Below, piece after piece: positions 35,283 to 44,938 of a stretch of 64,000 nt of DNA (positions are counted from its first letter, which is position 1; each line of letters opens with the position of its first letter). Made by a program: the position numbers and the translations under genes. The DNA comes from Tichowtungia aerotolerans (GTDB lineage: Bacteria; Verrucomicrobiota; Kiritimatiellia; Kiritimatiellales; Tichowtungiaceae): NCBI RefSeq assembly GCF_009905215.1, contig NZ_CP047593.1, forward strand, positions 1,244,900 to 1,308,899, given 5' to 3'. The notes under the pieces are model-generated. The model saw only the letters and a list, made by a program, of their open reading frames with translations, searched no databases and was not told where the DNA came from.

Positions 35283-38096
35283 ATGCATCCTAAACAGTTT
35301 CTTCGGCTGAGCATACTGAGCCTATTTGCAACGAGCCTGATTATGCCCCTATCAGCAACCTTGTATATGTACGAACCGTTTTCGGACTCTGCGGAGTCGC
35401 TCACAAAACTTCCCGGCTGGAAACCGCGCTCGAAAGGCTCGAACATTCCCGCCCGCATTGCTCCCGGGAAGTCGCTGAAGAAAGAGGGTCTTCCTGAATC
35501 TCAAGGCGGATACCTTCTGCTTGGGAATCAGGAAAGCAACCAAAAGGCATACGATCTGATGCGCCGGATTGAAGGAGATGTATACTACTCCTTCCTCATG
35601 GAAATCGATGAAGCCGACCTTCCGGAAAAATCGAGTCTCATCATCAGCCTGTATGGCAAAAAAACGAACTCCCGTTTCATCATTGCACCCTCACCGGGCG
35701 GCTACAAAGCAGGGATCGGGCATAGCTCTAAATCGGTCTACGCTTCGGATTTATTACTTCCAGGCCAAACCGTACTGGTCGTAGTAAAACTCGACTTTGA
35801 TCCAAAACTTCAAAATCACAGACTTTCACTATATCTCAATCCGGATCCGAGCGGCGATGAGCCCGCGCTCTCCAGCATTTCGCAGGAAGGCGGAACCGAG
35901 CCATATATTGAGCTGATCATTTTCCGTCAGATCGACCAGTCAGGCACCACAAAAATTGATGAACTCCGCGTCGCCAGCACCTGGGCAGGGGCCGTAGGGC
36001 GCGAAGCGCTCGCCGGCATCCCAACCGGCATTTACACCTCCGAAAACATGGCAGATCGCCGCCTCGCATACAACAACCCGGACGTTACGCCCTATCTGGG
36101 CGTCGGCCTGTGGTCCATCCCCTTCCCCATGGACTACGACAACGACGGCGACTACGATCTGGTGATCGGCTGCGGCGACAAACCATACCGCGGAACCTAT
36201 CTGTTTAAAAACAACGGCAGCGGCGTCATGGAAAAAGCCGTTCAGCTCAGCAGCGATGCCCACGCCAACATGGCTCACTCCGAAACTCCAAACGGCACCT
36301 TCATTACCCGCCCGGATAAACAAAAATGCAAGGTCTGGACCGACTTCACCCGCGCCACCTCTTCGCCCTACAAAACCATTCCCTTCGAACAGGATTTTTA
36401 CTCCGGCCGCCAAAGCACCTGGCGCTTTGCCGACTATGACGGCGACGGCGACACCGACCTCTACTTCGGCGCCGACGACTGGCGCGAATACGGATGGGAT
36501 GACTCCTTCAACGAAGAAGGAGAATGGACCGCCGGCCGACTGCACGGTTTTGTTTACTGGTCCGAAAACACCGGAACAGACGAAGCGCCGAAATACAGTG
36601 CATCCCAAAAAATTGAACCGATCGATACCTACGGCTATCCGCAACCCTGTCTGGTCGACTGGGACGGCGACGGCGATCTCGACTTTATCTGCGGCGAATT
36701 TCTCGACAAAATCACCTTCTTCGAAAACATCGGCACCCGCACAGAACCGCGCTATGCGGAAGGTCGGTTCCTGACCGTCAACGGAGAAACCCTGCACCTC
36801 GAACTCGAAATGCTGCTTCTCAGCTCCGTGGACTGGGACCACGACGGCGACCCGGATCTGATTGTCGGGAAAGAAGACGGCCGTGTGGTTTACATCGAAA
36901 ACATCGGCGGCGGCAACATTGCCGAGCCGGTCTATTTCCGCCAGCAGGCAGACCGTGTCAAAAGCGGCGCGCTGGTGACGCCGGACTGCATCGACTGGGA
37001 TCAGGATGGCGATCTGGATATCGTCACCGGCAACACCGCCGGCTTTGTTGAGTTCATTGAAAACCTTGGCGGGCTGGCCCCGGACACCAAATGGGCCGAA
37101 CCCGTGCGCCTCAAAGCGGATGGAAAAACCATCCGCGTCATGGCCGGCGAAAACGGTTCCATCCAGGGACCCGCCGAAGCCAAATGGGGCTACACCGTCG
37201 TCGGAACCGCCGACTGGAATCAGGACGGCCTCCCCGACCTGATGCTCAACAGCATCATCGGAAAAATCATCTGGTACAAAAATATCGGCACGCCCGGCAA
37301 TCCGGTGCTGACCGGCCCGCTGGACGTCGACGTGAAATGGCCGGAGGGAGAAACCCCGCCGAAGCCCGCATGGAACTGGTGGAATCCGGAAGACAGCGAG
37401 CTGGCCGTAGAGTGGCGCACCCGGCCCGACCTGGTGGATATTGATGAAGACGGGCGGATCGATCTCGTCACGCTGGACCACGAAGGATATCTCGCTTGGT
37501 ATCAGCGCCGTGCGGACGGCATGGTGAATCCCGGCAAGCGCATTTTTAAGATGGCTCCCGGCGAAGACTGCGTGCTGGACAACAATGCCGCACCCATGAA
37601 GTTCGACGTCAATAAAGACGGCATCAACGACCTGACACAAAAAACCGCCGACGGAGAAACGCTTTACATGGCGCGGACTCACACCTACAGCGGATCTCGC
37701 CGAAATTATGTAAAATCGCCAACCCGCTCCTTTGAGGAAGAAACATTCCCCGCTGGAGACAACACCGGACAGCTCCTGCGTGCAAACGGCGGATGGGCTG
37801 GACGCTCCGGGCGCTGCAAATATCGCCTGACTGACTGGGACGGCGACGGCGATCTCGACCTGCTCGTGAATTCCAAAAGCATCGATTTTCTGGAAAACAT
37901 CGGCAGCAACACCGACTTCATCTTTGTGTCCCGCGGAAAAATCGTCGGCGATGTTCTTGCCGGCCACACCACCTGCCCGGCGGTCATCGACCTGACCGGC
38001 GAAGGCATTCCCGACCTGCTTATCGGAGCAGAAGACGGATATTTCTACCACTATCCACGCACCAGCTACGAAGACATGCTGGGCACAAAAGAATGA
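35283..38096 (+). CDS. Secreted FG-GAP/VCBS repeat protein
   Basis: 937 residues. A signal peptide (LSILSLFATSLIMPLSA) is followed by a beta-sandwich domain (about 25-240). FG-GAP/VCBS units follow with Ca loops DYDNDGDYDLV, DYDGDGDTDLY, DWDGDGDLDFI, DWDHDGDPDLI, DWDQDGDLDIV, DWNQDGLPDLM and DWDGDGDLDLL. It is a paralog of the genes at 14185, 38107 and 57427 and shares their QGPAEAKWGYT block and the DHEGYLAWYQR block. It starts 73 bp after the beta-helix gene and ends 11 bp before the next FG-GAP gene, so the three likely form an operon. Function unknown; extracellular glycan binding or depolymerisation is plausible. Confidence 0.85.
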   Translation: MHPKQFLRLSILSLFATSLIMPLSATLYMYEPFSDSAESLTKLPGWKPRSKGSNIPARIAPGKSLKKEGLPESQGGYLLLGNQESNQKAYDLMRRIEGDVYYSFLMEIDEADLPEKSSLIISLYGKKTNSRFIIAPSPGGYKAGIGHSSKSVYASDLLLPGQTVLVVVKLDFDPKLQNHRLSLYLNPDPSGDEPALSSISQEGGTEPYIELIIFRQIDQSGTTKIDELRVASTWAGAVGREALAGIPTGIYTSENMADRRLAYNNPDVTPYLGVGLWSIPFPMDYDNDGDYDLVIGCGDKPYRGTYLFKNNGSGVMEKAVQLSSDAHANMAHSETPNGTFITRPDKQKCKVWTDFTRATSSPYKTIPFEQDFYSGRQSTWRFADYDGDGDTDLYFGADDWREYGWDDSFNEEGEWTAGRLHGFVYWSENTGTDEAPKYSASQKIEPIDTYGYPQPCLVDWDGDGDLDFICGEFLDKITFFENIGTRTEPRYAEGRFLTVNGETLHLELEMLLLSSVDWDHDGDPDLIVGKEDGRVVYIENIGGGNIAEPVYFRQQADRVKSGALVTPDCIDWDQDGDLDIVTGNTAGFVEFIENLGGLAPDTKWAEPVRLKADGKTIRVMAGENGSIQGPAEAKWGYTVVGTADWNQDGLPDLMLNSIIGKIIWYKNIGTPGNPVLTGPLDVDVKWPEGETPPKPAWNWWNPEDSELAVEWRTRPDLVDIDEDGRIDLVTLDHEGYLAWYQRRADGMVNPGKRIFKMAPGEDCVLDNNAAPMKFDVNKDGINDLTQKTADGETLYMARTHTYSGSRRNYVKSPTRSFEEETFPAGDNTGQLLRANGGWAGRSGRCKYRLTDWDGDGDLDLLVNSKSIDFLENIGSNTDFIFVSRGKIVGDVLAGHTTCPAVIDLTGEGIPDLLIGAEDGYFYHYPRTSYEDMLGTKE

Positions 38097-38106
38097 TCGT
38101 CAGGCT

Positions 38107-40809
38107 ATGAAAAAACGAGCATCCCTGCTTCTGCTCTTAACGGGAGCCCTGTCGTTCGCCGATCCGCTGACCCCGGCCGTTCCGGCCGGGTCCGGTTTCA
38201 CGCTGATGTGTCAAATCCGGGCGGATCGGTTTCCGGTTAGCTCAACAACCAAGGGGCCGGACTTTTTTGAGCTGCAGCACAACGGCCGCGCCTGGTTTTC
38301 AGCTCAGGCGCGCTGGAACAATCCGAAAGAAGCCCAAAAAGAATCCCCTGCCCGAAGCCGAATCGGATTCTGGTTCCGTCCGGCGGACGACAAGCCCGGC
38401 GAGCTGTATCGAAGCGAGCTGATCGGCACCAACGAATGGGTGCACCTTGCCATCACATATAACCCGCAGGATTCCCGTGCACCATTGCGCCTTCTCCTAA
38501 ACGGAACCCTCGTTTATTCATATGCAAACACAATCAACACACCGGAACTTAACGAACTGATCCGCAATCCGAAACTGACCGACGTCACCATTCGCCCGCA
38601 GGCTCTCCAGTCCGAACACATCCGGCAGCTTGCTCATCAGGGCTCCGATTCCGAATATCGGACTATGCGACGCTTCGAGCAGCCCGGAGACCAGAAGGCC
38701 CTGCTCCAACTCGAAAATTCGGAACGTCAAAAACAGTATGGACTGCGCTATGCGGAAGGTGAATCCGACATCATCTACGGAGAACTCGGCACCGTTCCGA
38801 TCCTGCTGGACATCAACAACGACGGCCTGCTCGATCTGTTCGCCGCCGGAACCGGCGGACTGAGTGTTTATGAACGAACCGGCCCCGAAACGTTTTCCCC
38901 GGCGCAACGATATGAACCATCCTACACCGGCCGCAACCGGGCGGATACCCACGCCGCCTCCATCCGCGGAAATCTGCCCGGCGTATTCGATAACGACCGC
39001 TGGTATCCGCACTTCCTGGAAACCGGCTACGCCGCATCGGCCCCGATCGCCGGACTCGATGTAGACAAAAATGCATCCATCTTTTTTGCCGACTGGAACG
39101 GAGATGGTTTCGAAGACCTCGTTTCGATTGAAAAAGGAAAGTGCATCTGGTTCACCAACACCAGTCAAAGCCGCCGCCCGATTCTTGCCGACAAAAAAAC
39201 AGCAAAAAACACCGGCGGCTCTACCCTGAAAATCAGCACGCGTGCCATTCCCTTTGACTGGGACAACGACGGAGACTGGGATCTGGTTTACATCCAGAAC
39301 CGCGACGAACTCTGGGTATATGAAAACGAAGCCGCACCAAACACCTTCCCGGTTTATGCGGAAACACCCGTTCGACTGGTTACCGAAAGCGGACAGCCCT
39401 TCACCTACTTCTCCCAAAACGCGAGACTGGCGGCGGCAGACTGGGACAATGACGAAGACATCGACCTGATCCTGAGCGGCCAAAGCGGCGATTTCCAATG
39501 GTTGGAAAACCTCAACCGGAAAACGCCGAACCAGCTGCCGGCCTGGTCGGTTCATCAACGCTTCCAAAAAACCGGCGGCGTCCTCACCTTCGGCGCACTG
39601 GCCACACCGTCCACCGGCGACCTCGACGGCGATGGACTCGACGACATCGTTTGCGGCAATTCGGACGGCTTTCTGTGCTGGTTTAAAAACCGGAGCCTCT
39701 CGCCCACCGCACCTCTCGAATGGGCGGCCGCAAAACCGATCATCAGCGGAGGAAAACCCTATCGCTTTATGGCCGGCGAAAAACTTTCTGCACAGGGTGC
39801 CGGAGAACGGAAATACGGGTACACAGTCCCAACGCTTGCCGACTGGGATCAGGACGGACTGATCGACATTCTGCTTAACACCATTGCCGGAAAAGCCATG
39901 TGGCTGCGCAACATTGGAGAGAAAAACGCGCCGGCATTCAGCGCCGCACAGCCGATTTGTGTGCAATGGCCGGACAGTCCGGATGCACCGCCATGGAACA
40001 CCTGGCAGCCCGGTCCAAAAGACCTGCCGGTACAGTGGCGCACCAGCCTGGATGCCATCGACTGGAACCGGGACGGGCTGCTCGACCTGATTATTGTCGA
40101 CCATGAAGGCTATCTGGCATGGCTGCAGCGCCAAAAAATTGATGACCAGCTGATTCTGCTGCCCCCGGAACGAATCTTTGAAAACACCGATACCCATTTT
40201 GTTTACGACTACGCACACTACCGCGAATTCAAGGATGAAAACCAGGACGGCATCAACGACTTCCGGCTGCGCGACCCGCAAGGCGCGCTTACCTACCACT
40301 TCCGTGATACCTCCGCAAAGCTGGGCCGCGACTCCCGCCATCGCCGCTATAAATTCACGCTGACTGAGAACACAGCCGATCTGGACAATCCCGACCGGCG
40401 CGACCTGACTCCACTTCCTTCCGTAACGCTTGATTCATACACGCCTCTTTCTTCGGAAGAAAACCGGCTGCTGCGCCTGAATGCAGGATGGGCCGGACAA
40501 AGCGGCCGCTGTAAATTCGATCTTACGGACTGGGACGGCGACGGCGATCTCGACCTGCTGGTCAATTATTATCCGCACGGCGCAGCCCTCATGGAAAATA
40601 TTCAGCAGACCGGCAACCGCGCAGTCTTTTCGGACCGCGGTCCGATCCTTGATCTTGTCTGCGGGGCACACAGCCCGTGCCCCGTTGCAACCGACTTTAA
40701 CAAAGACGGCATTCCCGACCTGCTGATGGGAACCGAAGACGGGCTCCTCATCTATCAGCCGCGCAGCTCTTTCGAAGACCTTCCCGGCCGCGCCCCCACC
40801 TGGCCGTGA
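38107..40809 (+). CDS. Secreted LamG-like plus FG-GAP/VCBS repeat protein
   Basis: 900 residues. Signal peptide ASLLLLLTGALSFA, then a concanavalin/LamG-like domain (about 25-190) with WVHLAITYNPQDSRAPLRLLLNGTLVY, which is the standard LamG carbohydrate-binding pattern. The remainder is an FG-GAP propeller with loops DINNDGLLDLF, DWNGDGFEDLV, DWDNDGDWDLV, DLDGDGLDDIV, DWDQDGLIDIL, DWNRDGLLDLI and DWDGDGDLDLL. It shares the DHEGYLAWLQR block with 35283. A palindrome at 39493 encodes FQWLE. Cotranscription with the preceding gene is likely. The 3' end faces a decayed PEP-CTERM gene. Confidence 0.85.
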   Translation: MKKRASLLLLLTGALSFADPLTPAVPAGSGFTLMCQIRADRFPVSSTTKGPDFFELQHNGRAWFSAQARWNNPKEAQKESPARSRIGFWFRPADDKPGELYRSELIGTNEWVHLAITYNPQDSRAPLRLLLNGTLVYSYANTINTPELNELIRNPKLTDVTIRPQALQSEHIRQLAHQGSDSEYRTMRRFEQPGDQKALLQLENSERQKQYGLRYAEGESDIIYGELGTVPILLDINNDGLLDLFAAGTGGLSVYERTGPETFSPAQRYEPSYTGRNRADTHAASIRGNLPGVFDNDRWYPHFLETGYAASAPIAGLDVDKNASIFFADWNGDGFEDLVSIEKGKCIWFTNTSQSRRPILADKKTAKNTGGSTLKISTRAIPFDWDNDGDWDLVYIQNRDELWVYENEAAPNTFPVYAETPVRLVTESGQPFTYFSQNARLAAADWDNDEDIDLILSGQSGDFQWLENLNRKTPNQLPAWSVHQRFQKTGGVLTFGALATPSTGDLDGDGLDDIVCGNSDGFLCWFKNRSLSPTAPLEWAAAKPIISGGKPYRFMAGEKLSAQGAGERKYGYTVPTLADWDQDGLIDILLNTIAGKAMWLRNIGEKNAPAFSAAQPICVQWPDSPDAPPWNTWQPGPKDLPVQWRTSLDAIDWNRDGLLDLIIVDHEGYLAWLQRQKIDDQLILLPPERIFENTDTHFVYDYAHYREFKDENQDGINDFRLRDPQGALTYHFRDTSAKLGRDSRHRRYKFTLTENTADLDNPDRRDLTPLPSVTLDSYTPLSSEENRLLRLNAGWAGQSGRCKFDLTDWDGDGDLDLLVNYYPHGAALMENIQQTGNRAVFSDRGPILDLVCGAHSPCPVATDFNKDGIPDLLMGTEDGLLIYQPRSSFEDLPGRAPTWP
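39493..39507. repeat. 15-bp palindrome copy
   Basis: TTCCAATGGTTGGAA, both half-sites perfect, in the FG-GAP gene; encodes FQWLE. Confidence 0.65.
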
Positions 40810-40812
40810 CGA

Positions 40813-41211
40813 TTATTCCAAACCCTGGAAAGCGGAGTGCTTCTTTTTTCTAATATCTGGAAAATCAAAATTCAAGAACTGACCCGACCTCCGATTGACT
40901 GGTTCGACTTTCTTTTTATTGCGGCCCAAGCCAAAACGAATCCTATTCCCATTAAAGATGGTTGTTGAAGGTTCTGGAACACTGACAACTGCGATGTTGT
41001 CGAATGTGTGCCCATAGCCAAACTCGACTCTTGTGAGGTTGCTCCACTCGCTCCCGAAGTTGAAGGGTTCGAAGTCGTCTTCTCCTCCCATACCATCGAA
41101 AAAGCCATCAACAGTGAATACTTGAGTTAATGTTTTGCCGGAAGTGGTATAGCCTTTAAATGTGGACGATCGTGGTTCTCTAAAATTTTCCCCATATTCC
41201 CCCAAGATCAA
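40813..41211 (-). pseudogene. Decayed PEP-CTERM protein gene (5'-truncated, frameshifted)
   Basis: The minus-strand frame reads a beta-rich piece (TVDGFFDGMGGEDDFEPFNFGSEWSNLTRVEFGYGHTFDNIAV) and then VPEPSTT, the start of a PEP-CTERM sorting tail. The expected hydrophobic segment continues in another frame as SLMGIGFVLAWAAIKRK. A one-step frameshift near 40945-40955 therefore separates the motif from its membrane segment. No signal peptide or N-terminal domain is present upstream. It is a relic, or less likely a sequencing error. No exosortase gene is in the window. Confidence 0.65.
40816..40862. repeat. Pair of 15-bp palindromes, 32 bp apart
   Basis: TTCCAAACCCTGGAA begins at 40816 and TTCTAATATCTGGAA at 40848, just past the end of the FG-GAP gene. 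Spacing is three helical turns. Confidence 0.55.
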
Positions 41212-41573
41212 TACCTAAGATGTTAAATGGAGTTCCATTTTTTGCAGTAAGAACTGCCGGGTACGCTATTTGTGTGCTCAGGTCTGGCGGAATTGATTCC
41301 TGCATCTTTTATTCTTTAACATTTATGTTAATAAAAAAACATACATGCATGAAGCAGATAAAGTCAACTCAGAGCATGATAGAGGCAGAAATTAAGCTTT
41401 GGGAGCATTATACAGAGCTTCTAACCCGAGAGGATGTTGCAAATGGCTCTGAATTCAATGATTTATCAGGGGTTTCCGAGGCCTGAAAGCCCTGTGTCCA
41501 TCTGAAAAAATTTCGGACCAGCAAATTCCAAGGGTTGGAAAAACCGAGCTGGTCTTGTCCCAACGGGCTCTGA
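41212..41573. other. Intergenic region without convincing gene
   Basis: An 88-codon plus-strand frame (41220-41486) shows no recognisable domain and no good ribosome-binding site, so I do not call it. Two copies of the 15-bp palindrome occupy 41474-41540, beyond the end of the convergent SASA-SUMF1 gene. Confidence 0.5.
41474..41540. repeat. Pair of 15-bp palindromes, 52 bp apart
   Basis: TTCCGAGGCCTGAAA begins at 41474 and TTCCAAGGGTTGGAA at 41526. The 52-bp distance is five helical turns. Both are intergenic. Confidence 0.5.
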
Positions 41574-44500
41574 TCAGGGAACAACAATGGCCGGTTTATA
41601 AAAAACAAACGTTTCGGGCGGGTTGTTATCAACCCAGATATTGGTTCCCGACACACTGCGTGTCAGGTTTGAAGCCACCCGAACCCATCCGTTCACTCCA
41701 ACAGTCAGATTTGTGGAGCGGTAGACATCAAAGGGGGCTCCGTTTCCGGATCCGGCCATCCAGCGGAGTTCCAGTCCGTTCATTTCTGCTCGGAATAGCG
41801 ACTCTCTTCTATCCGGATCTGTGCCGGCATAGTATTCCTCCCACATTAATAAACCGTCACCATCTGCATCCGTCAGTTCTGCTGCATCGTAATCGGAGAA
41901 AATGCCGTACAGATTCATCCAGCCGACCGGAACGCCTTGCGCTGTTTTGAGAGAAGACAAAGCCGCCAGACGGACTCCATATGCAGTACTGCTGTAGCTC
42001 TCTGCCTTCGTATTGCCTGAATTTTCGGCAGCTCCCGGTTTTGCTGACCAGCCAAAGTAGGCATCGCGAACAAGCCGTTCTCCCCAACTTCCGCTTTCCG
42101 TAAATTCAGCCAGGTTTCCACCCATGTCGCAGGTGCCGTTCTGTTCGCGCATTCCTTCGCCAACATTCCAAAGTCCCTGACCGCCTTCGGTTGTCTTCAG
42201 ATGATTCTCCCCGGTCCCTTTTTCGCCGTCGGCCTGCGTATTCAAGCCGTTGGCATAACCGGAATAGGTTCCGTTCGACAACGAGCAATAGGCCGCTTTA
42301 TACCATTCATCTACGGTTGGAATCACATACACCGTTCCAAACTGGTTCATGGCCGCTTCGTGATCCATGATGCCGGTAACTTCACCATTGCTGATCGCAT
42401 AAGCGCCGATTTCAAAATTTCCGGTCGTCAGCCAGTTGCAATACATTGCTATTTCGTTCCAGGTAATGGCTGCGACCGGTGCGGCATCTCCATTGGAGGT
42501 CCCGGCACCAAGCGCTCCACCGCTAACTGTCTGAACTGTATTCCACTGACCTTCGGTCAGTTCGCACTGCCCGATTTCATAGACATAACCAACCGCACCG
42601 AGACCATTGTCATCCGCGGCATTTCCGGCAGCTCCAATTTCTACAAAACCGAAAGAAACCGATGTGCCGCCGTGCTCGACAGTTCTTGTTCTGGATGCAG
42701 AGCCGATGATGTTGGTCTCTGCCGCCTCTGAGAATTCCGTAAGCTCCACCAGACGGAATCCATAAGCACTGCTCGTATATGAGATTGTTTTATTGATATT
42801 CCGAGCCACTTTTGACGGCTGAGTTGACCAGCCGTAATATGCATCCCGAACAATGCGGGTTTCAGAACTGCCCCCGACTGTTTCGGTAAACTCTGCAAGA
42901 TTTCCGCCCATATCATAGGTGCCGTTTTGTTCCACCATGCCCTGCCCGATCGGCCACAGCGCACCATCGTCGTAATGATTGTTATCTCCGGCGACCGACT
43001 GTGCATCGAGTCCATTGGCATAGGTTGAATAGCGGTTGTCTGCACCCGAATAATACGCCGCCTTGTACCACTCATGCTCTGACGCAATGGCGTACACCGT
43101 ACCGTGTTCTGCGATGGCGGCGGCCCGATCGGTTTCGACAAAGCTGCCCTCGGCATCAAACTCATAAACGCCGTCATAAAAATCGCCGGAGGTCAGCCAG
43201 TTGCAGAACTTGGCAACATTCTCCCAACTGGTCTCAATCAGGGGCATCGTTCCCCGATCCTGTCCTCCGCTCAGCACTCCGCCCGAGATGGCCTGAACGA
43301 CATTGAACTGTCCGTATGTAAGCTCGTATTTTCCAATCTTATAATCATACGCCACTGATCCAAACCCGGTGGTATCCAGATAGTTTCCTGAAAACCCAAT
43401 TGGAACAAAATCAAGCGCAACGGACGTACCATTATGTTCAATGACCGTCACCGGCAGGGATTCAAAAAAATCTCCAGCCTGAAACGGTGCGGCCGGAATC
43501 CCGGTATTATTCACCAGATTGGGAACAGCCAATTTATGCCAGGCAAAGCGAACCGCAACAGGATTCGGAACCTGCTCAGCGGTCAAAACCACGCTGTTAT
43601 TGCTGATTACAGCACCTGCGGAATAGAAAACCCGGTCGTTACCGGCAATTTCAAACCAGTCCGGAGACTCTCCATCGCGGGTGGACAGGCCTTCCGAAAA
43701 CCTGAATGTAACCACCAGGCTTGCGCCGTCTTTTTCCAAGGTTTGGAAAACCGGACCGGAATAGTCGACATCCATTCCGTAGATTTGCGCTTCCGCAAGC
43801 AACGCAAGGCGCGTTCCGGGGACCAGCTTGTTACGCGGATGTATATCCGTCAGGTTGGCAACATCGCTGACGACAATCTGAGCGGTGTTTGAAACCGTAT
43901 GAGCAACCTCGTCCTGCGCCTGCCACAGCGCGGGGAGCAACGAGGCATCTTCACCCGCACACTCATAAGGAGCAATCTGAACCATATAAAAAGGAAAGTC
44001 ATGCCCCCAAAGGGAACGCCATCCGCCAATCAGGGCGCGCAGACGATCGGCATATGTATGGCCTTCGCGGCGATTCGCTTCTCCCTGATACCAAAGAGCT
44101 CCGCGGATTCCGAACGGAACATTCGCATGGAGCATCCCGTTGTACAGCGCCGTTGGAATCTGACGATCAGAAGCTGCATCACCGGAAAAAGCCGGCATAT
44201 CCAAGCTGGTTTCATAAAGGTCCGCCAGCTCGGGGACCTGCGCATAGCCGCTGGGAGGAATCCAGCCTTCAATGCGGGAGCCTCCGTACGCACTCAGCAG
44301 CAACCCGACCGGGACATTGAGATCCTGATGAATTTTTTGTCCAAAATAGTAAGCAATTCCTGAAAAGTCGCCCACTGTTGACGGGCTGCAAACCTCCCAG
44401 GCACTATCGATATCGGCCCCCGGTTCGCGTAATGGAAGCCGCGGAGTATCATACAGGCGAATAAGCGGGAAATCCGCCGTTGCAACATCCTCACTGGTAT

Positions 44501-44879
44501 CCGTATCTTCGAGAAGCCATTCCATATTGGACTGGCCTGAACAAAGCCAAACCTCACCCACGAGCACATCGTCTATCTGAACCTGCTCCTCACCGGAAGA
44601 AATCGTCAGTTGCCGGGAAACCGTCGATGCAACCATCGGGTCCAGATCCACCCGCCACGCTCCATCCTCATCCACCGTAACGATCTTCACCTGGCCGGCA
44701 AACGCAACAGAAACCTCCGCGCCGGGATCCGCCGTTCCCCAAACCGGAACCGCCTGCTCCCGCTGAAAAATCATGTGATCCGAAAAAACCGACGGAAGAA
44801 ATATTTCCGGAAATGCAGGGCCCGAGGCCAGTCCGCACAAGAGAATCAACAACATCTTATATAATCGGGCATGCTGCAT
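41574..44879 (-). CDS. Sialate O-acetylesterase fused to two SUMF1-like domains
   Basis: 1101 residues with a signal peptide (MLLILLCGLASGPAFP). Residues about 25-480 are a SASA/SGNH-type esterase: LPSVFSDHMIFQRE, VWLCSGQSNMEW (catalytic Ser) and IHPRNKLVPGTRLALLA (catalytic His). Two SUMF1-fold domains follow (about 490-725 and 735-975), each with YELTxGQ(F/W)N, KFCNWLT/YCNWLT, EW YKAAY, QNGTYDMGGNLAEFTE and RDAYxGW...AYGxRL. The Cys pair of true formylglycine-generating enzyme is absent. The C-terminus has an EF-hand-like DADGDGLLMWEEYYAGTDP and a beta domain. It should deacetylate an extracellular glycan, with the SUMF1 domains perhaps binding it. Last gene of a six-gene minus-strand operon. 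Confidence 0.87.
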   Translation of the reverse strand: MQHARLYKMLLILLCGLASGPAFPEIFLPSVFSDHMIFQREQAVPVWGTADPGAEVSVAFAGQVKIVTVDEDGAWRVDLDPMVASTVSRQLTISSGEEQVQIDDVLVGEVWLCSGQSNMEWLLEDTDTSEDVATADFPLIRLYDTPRLPLREPGADIDSAWEVCSPSTVGDFSGIAYYFGQKIHQDLNVPVGLLLSAYGGSRIEGWIPPSGYAQVPELADLYETSLDMPAFSGDAASDRQIPTALYNGMLHANVPFGIRGALWYQGEANRREGHTYADRLRALIGGWRSLWGHDFPFYMVQIAPYECAGEDASLLPALWQAQDEVAHTVSNTAQIVVSDVANLTDIHPRNKLVPGTRLALLAEAQIYGMDVDYSGPVFQTLEKDGASLVVTFRFSEGLSTRDGESPDWFEIAGNDRVFYSAGAVISNNSVVLTAEQVPNPVAVRFAWHKLAVPNLVNNTGIPAAPFQAGDFFESLPVTVIEHNGTSVALDFVPIGFSGNYLDTTGFGSVAYDYKIGKYELTYGQFNVVQAISGGVLSGGQDRGTMPLIETSWENVAKFCNWLTSGDFYDGVYEFDAEGSFVETDRAAAIAEHGTVYAIASEHEWYKAAYYSGADNRYSTYANGLDAQSVAGDNNHYDDGALWPIGQGMVEQNGTYDMGGNLAEFTETVGGSSETRIVRDAYYGWSTQPSKVARNINKTISYTSSAYGFRLVELTEFSEAAETNIIGSASRTRTVEHGGTSVSFGFVEIGAAGNAADDNGLGAVGYVYEIGQCELTEGQWNTVQTVSGGALGAGTSNGDAAPVAAITWNEIAMYCNWLTTGNFEIGAYAISNGEVTGIMDHEAAMNQFGTVYVIPTVDEWYKAAYCSLSNGTYSGYANGLNTQADGEKGTGENHLKTTEGGQGLWNVGEGMREQNGTCDMGGNLAEFTESGSWGERLVRDAYFGWSAKPGAAENSGNTKAESYSSTAYGVRLAALSSLKTAQGVPVGWMNLYGIFSDYDAAELTDADGDGLLMWEEYYAGTDPDRRESLFRAEMNGLELRWMAGSGNGAPFDVYRSTNLTVGVNGWVRVASNLTRSVSGTNIWVDNNPPETFVFYKPAIVVP
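43734..43748. repeat. 15-bp palindrome copy
   Basis: TTCCAAGGTTTGGAA in the SASA part; the minus strand reads FQTLE. A weaker TTCCGAAAACCTGAA starts 42 bp earlier at 43692. Confidence 0.65.
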
Positions 44880-44938
44880 TCATTCACCTTTTTTCGGCAT
44901 GTGCGACCACAGTCTCATCTGGCCCTGATCAACATTAA

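Noticed and set aside
35940-38051. 703-codon minus-strand frame over the FG-GAP gene
   Set aside because: It mirrors the repeated DWDGDGD codons of the plus-strand gene and has no independent features.
41220-41486. 88-codon plus-strand frame
   Set aside because: No domain, poor start context, Cys-rich random-looking start and overlap with a palindrome; treated as non-coding.
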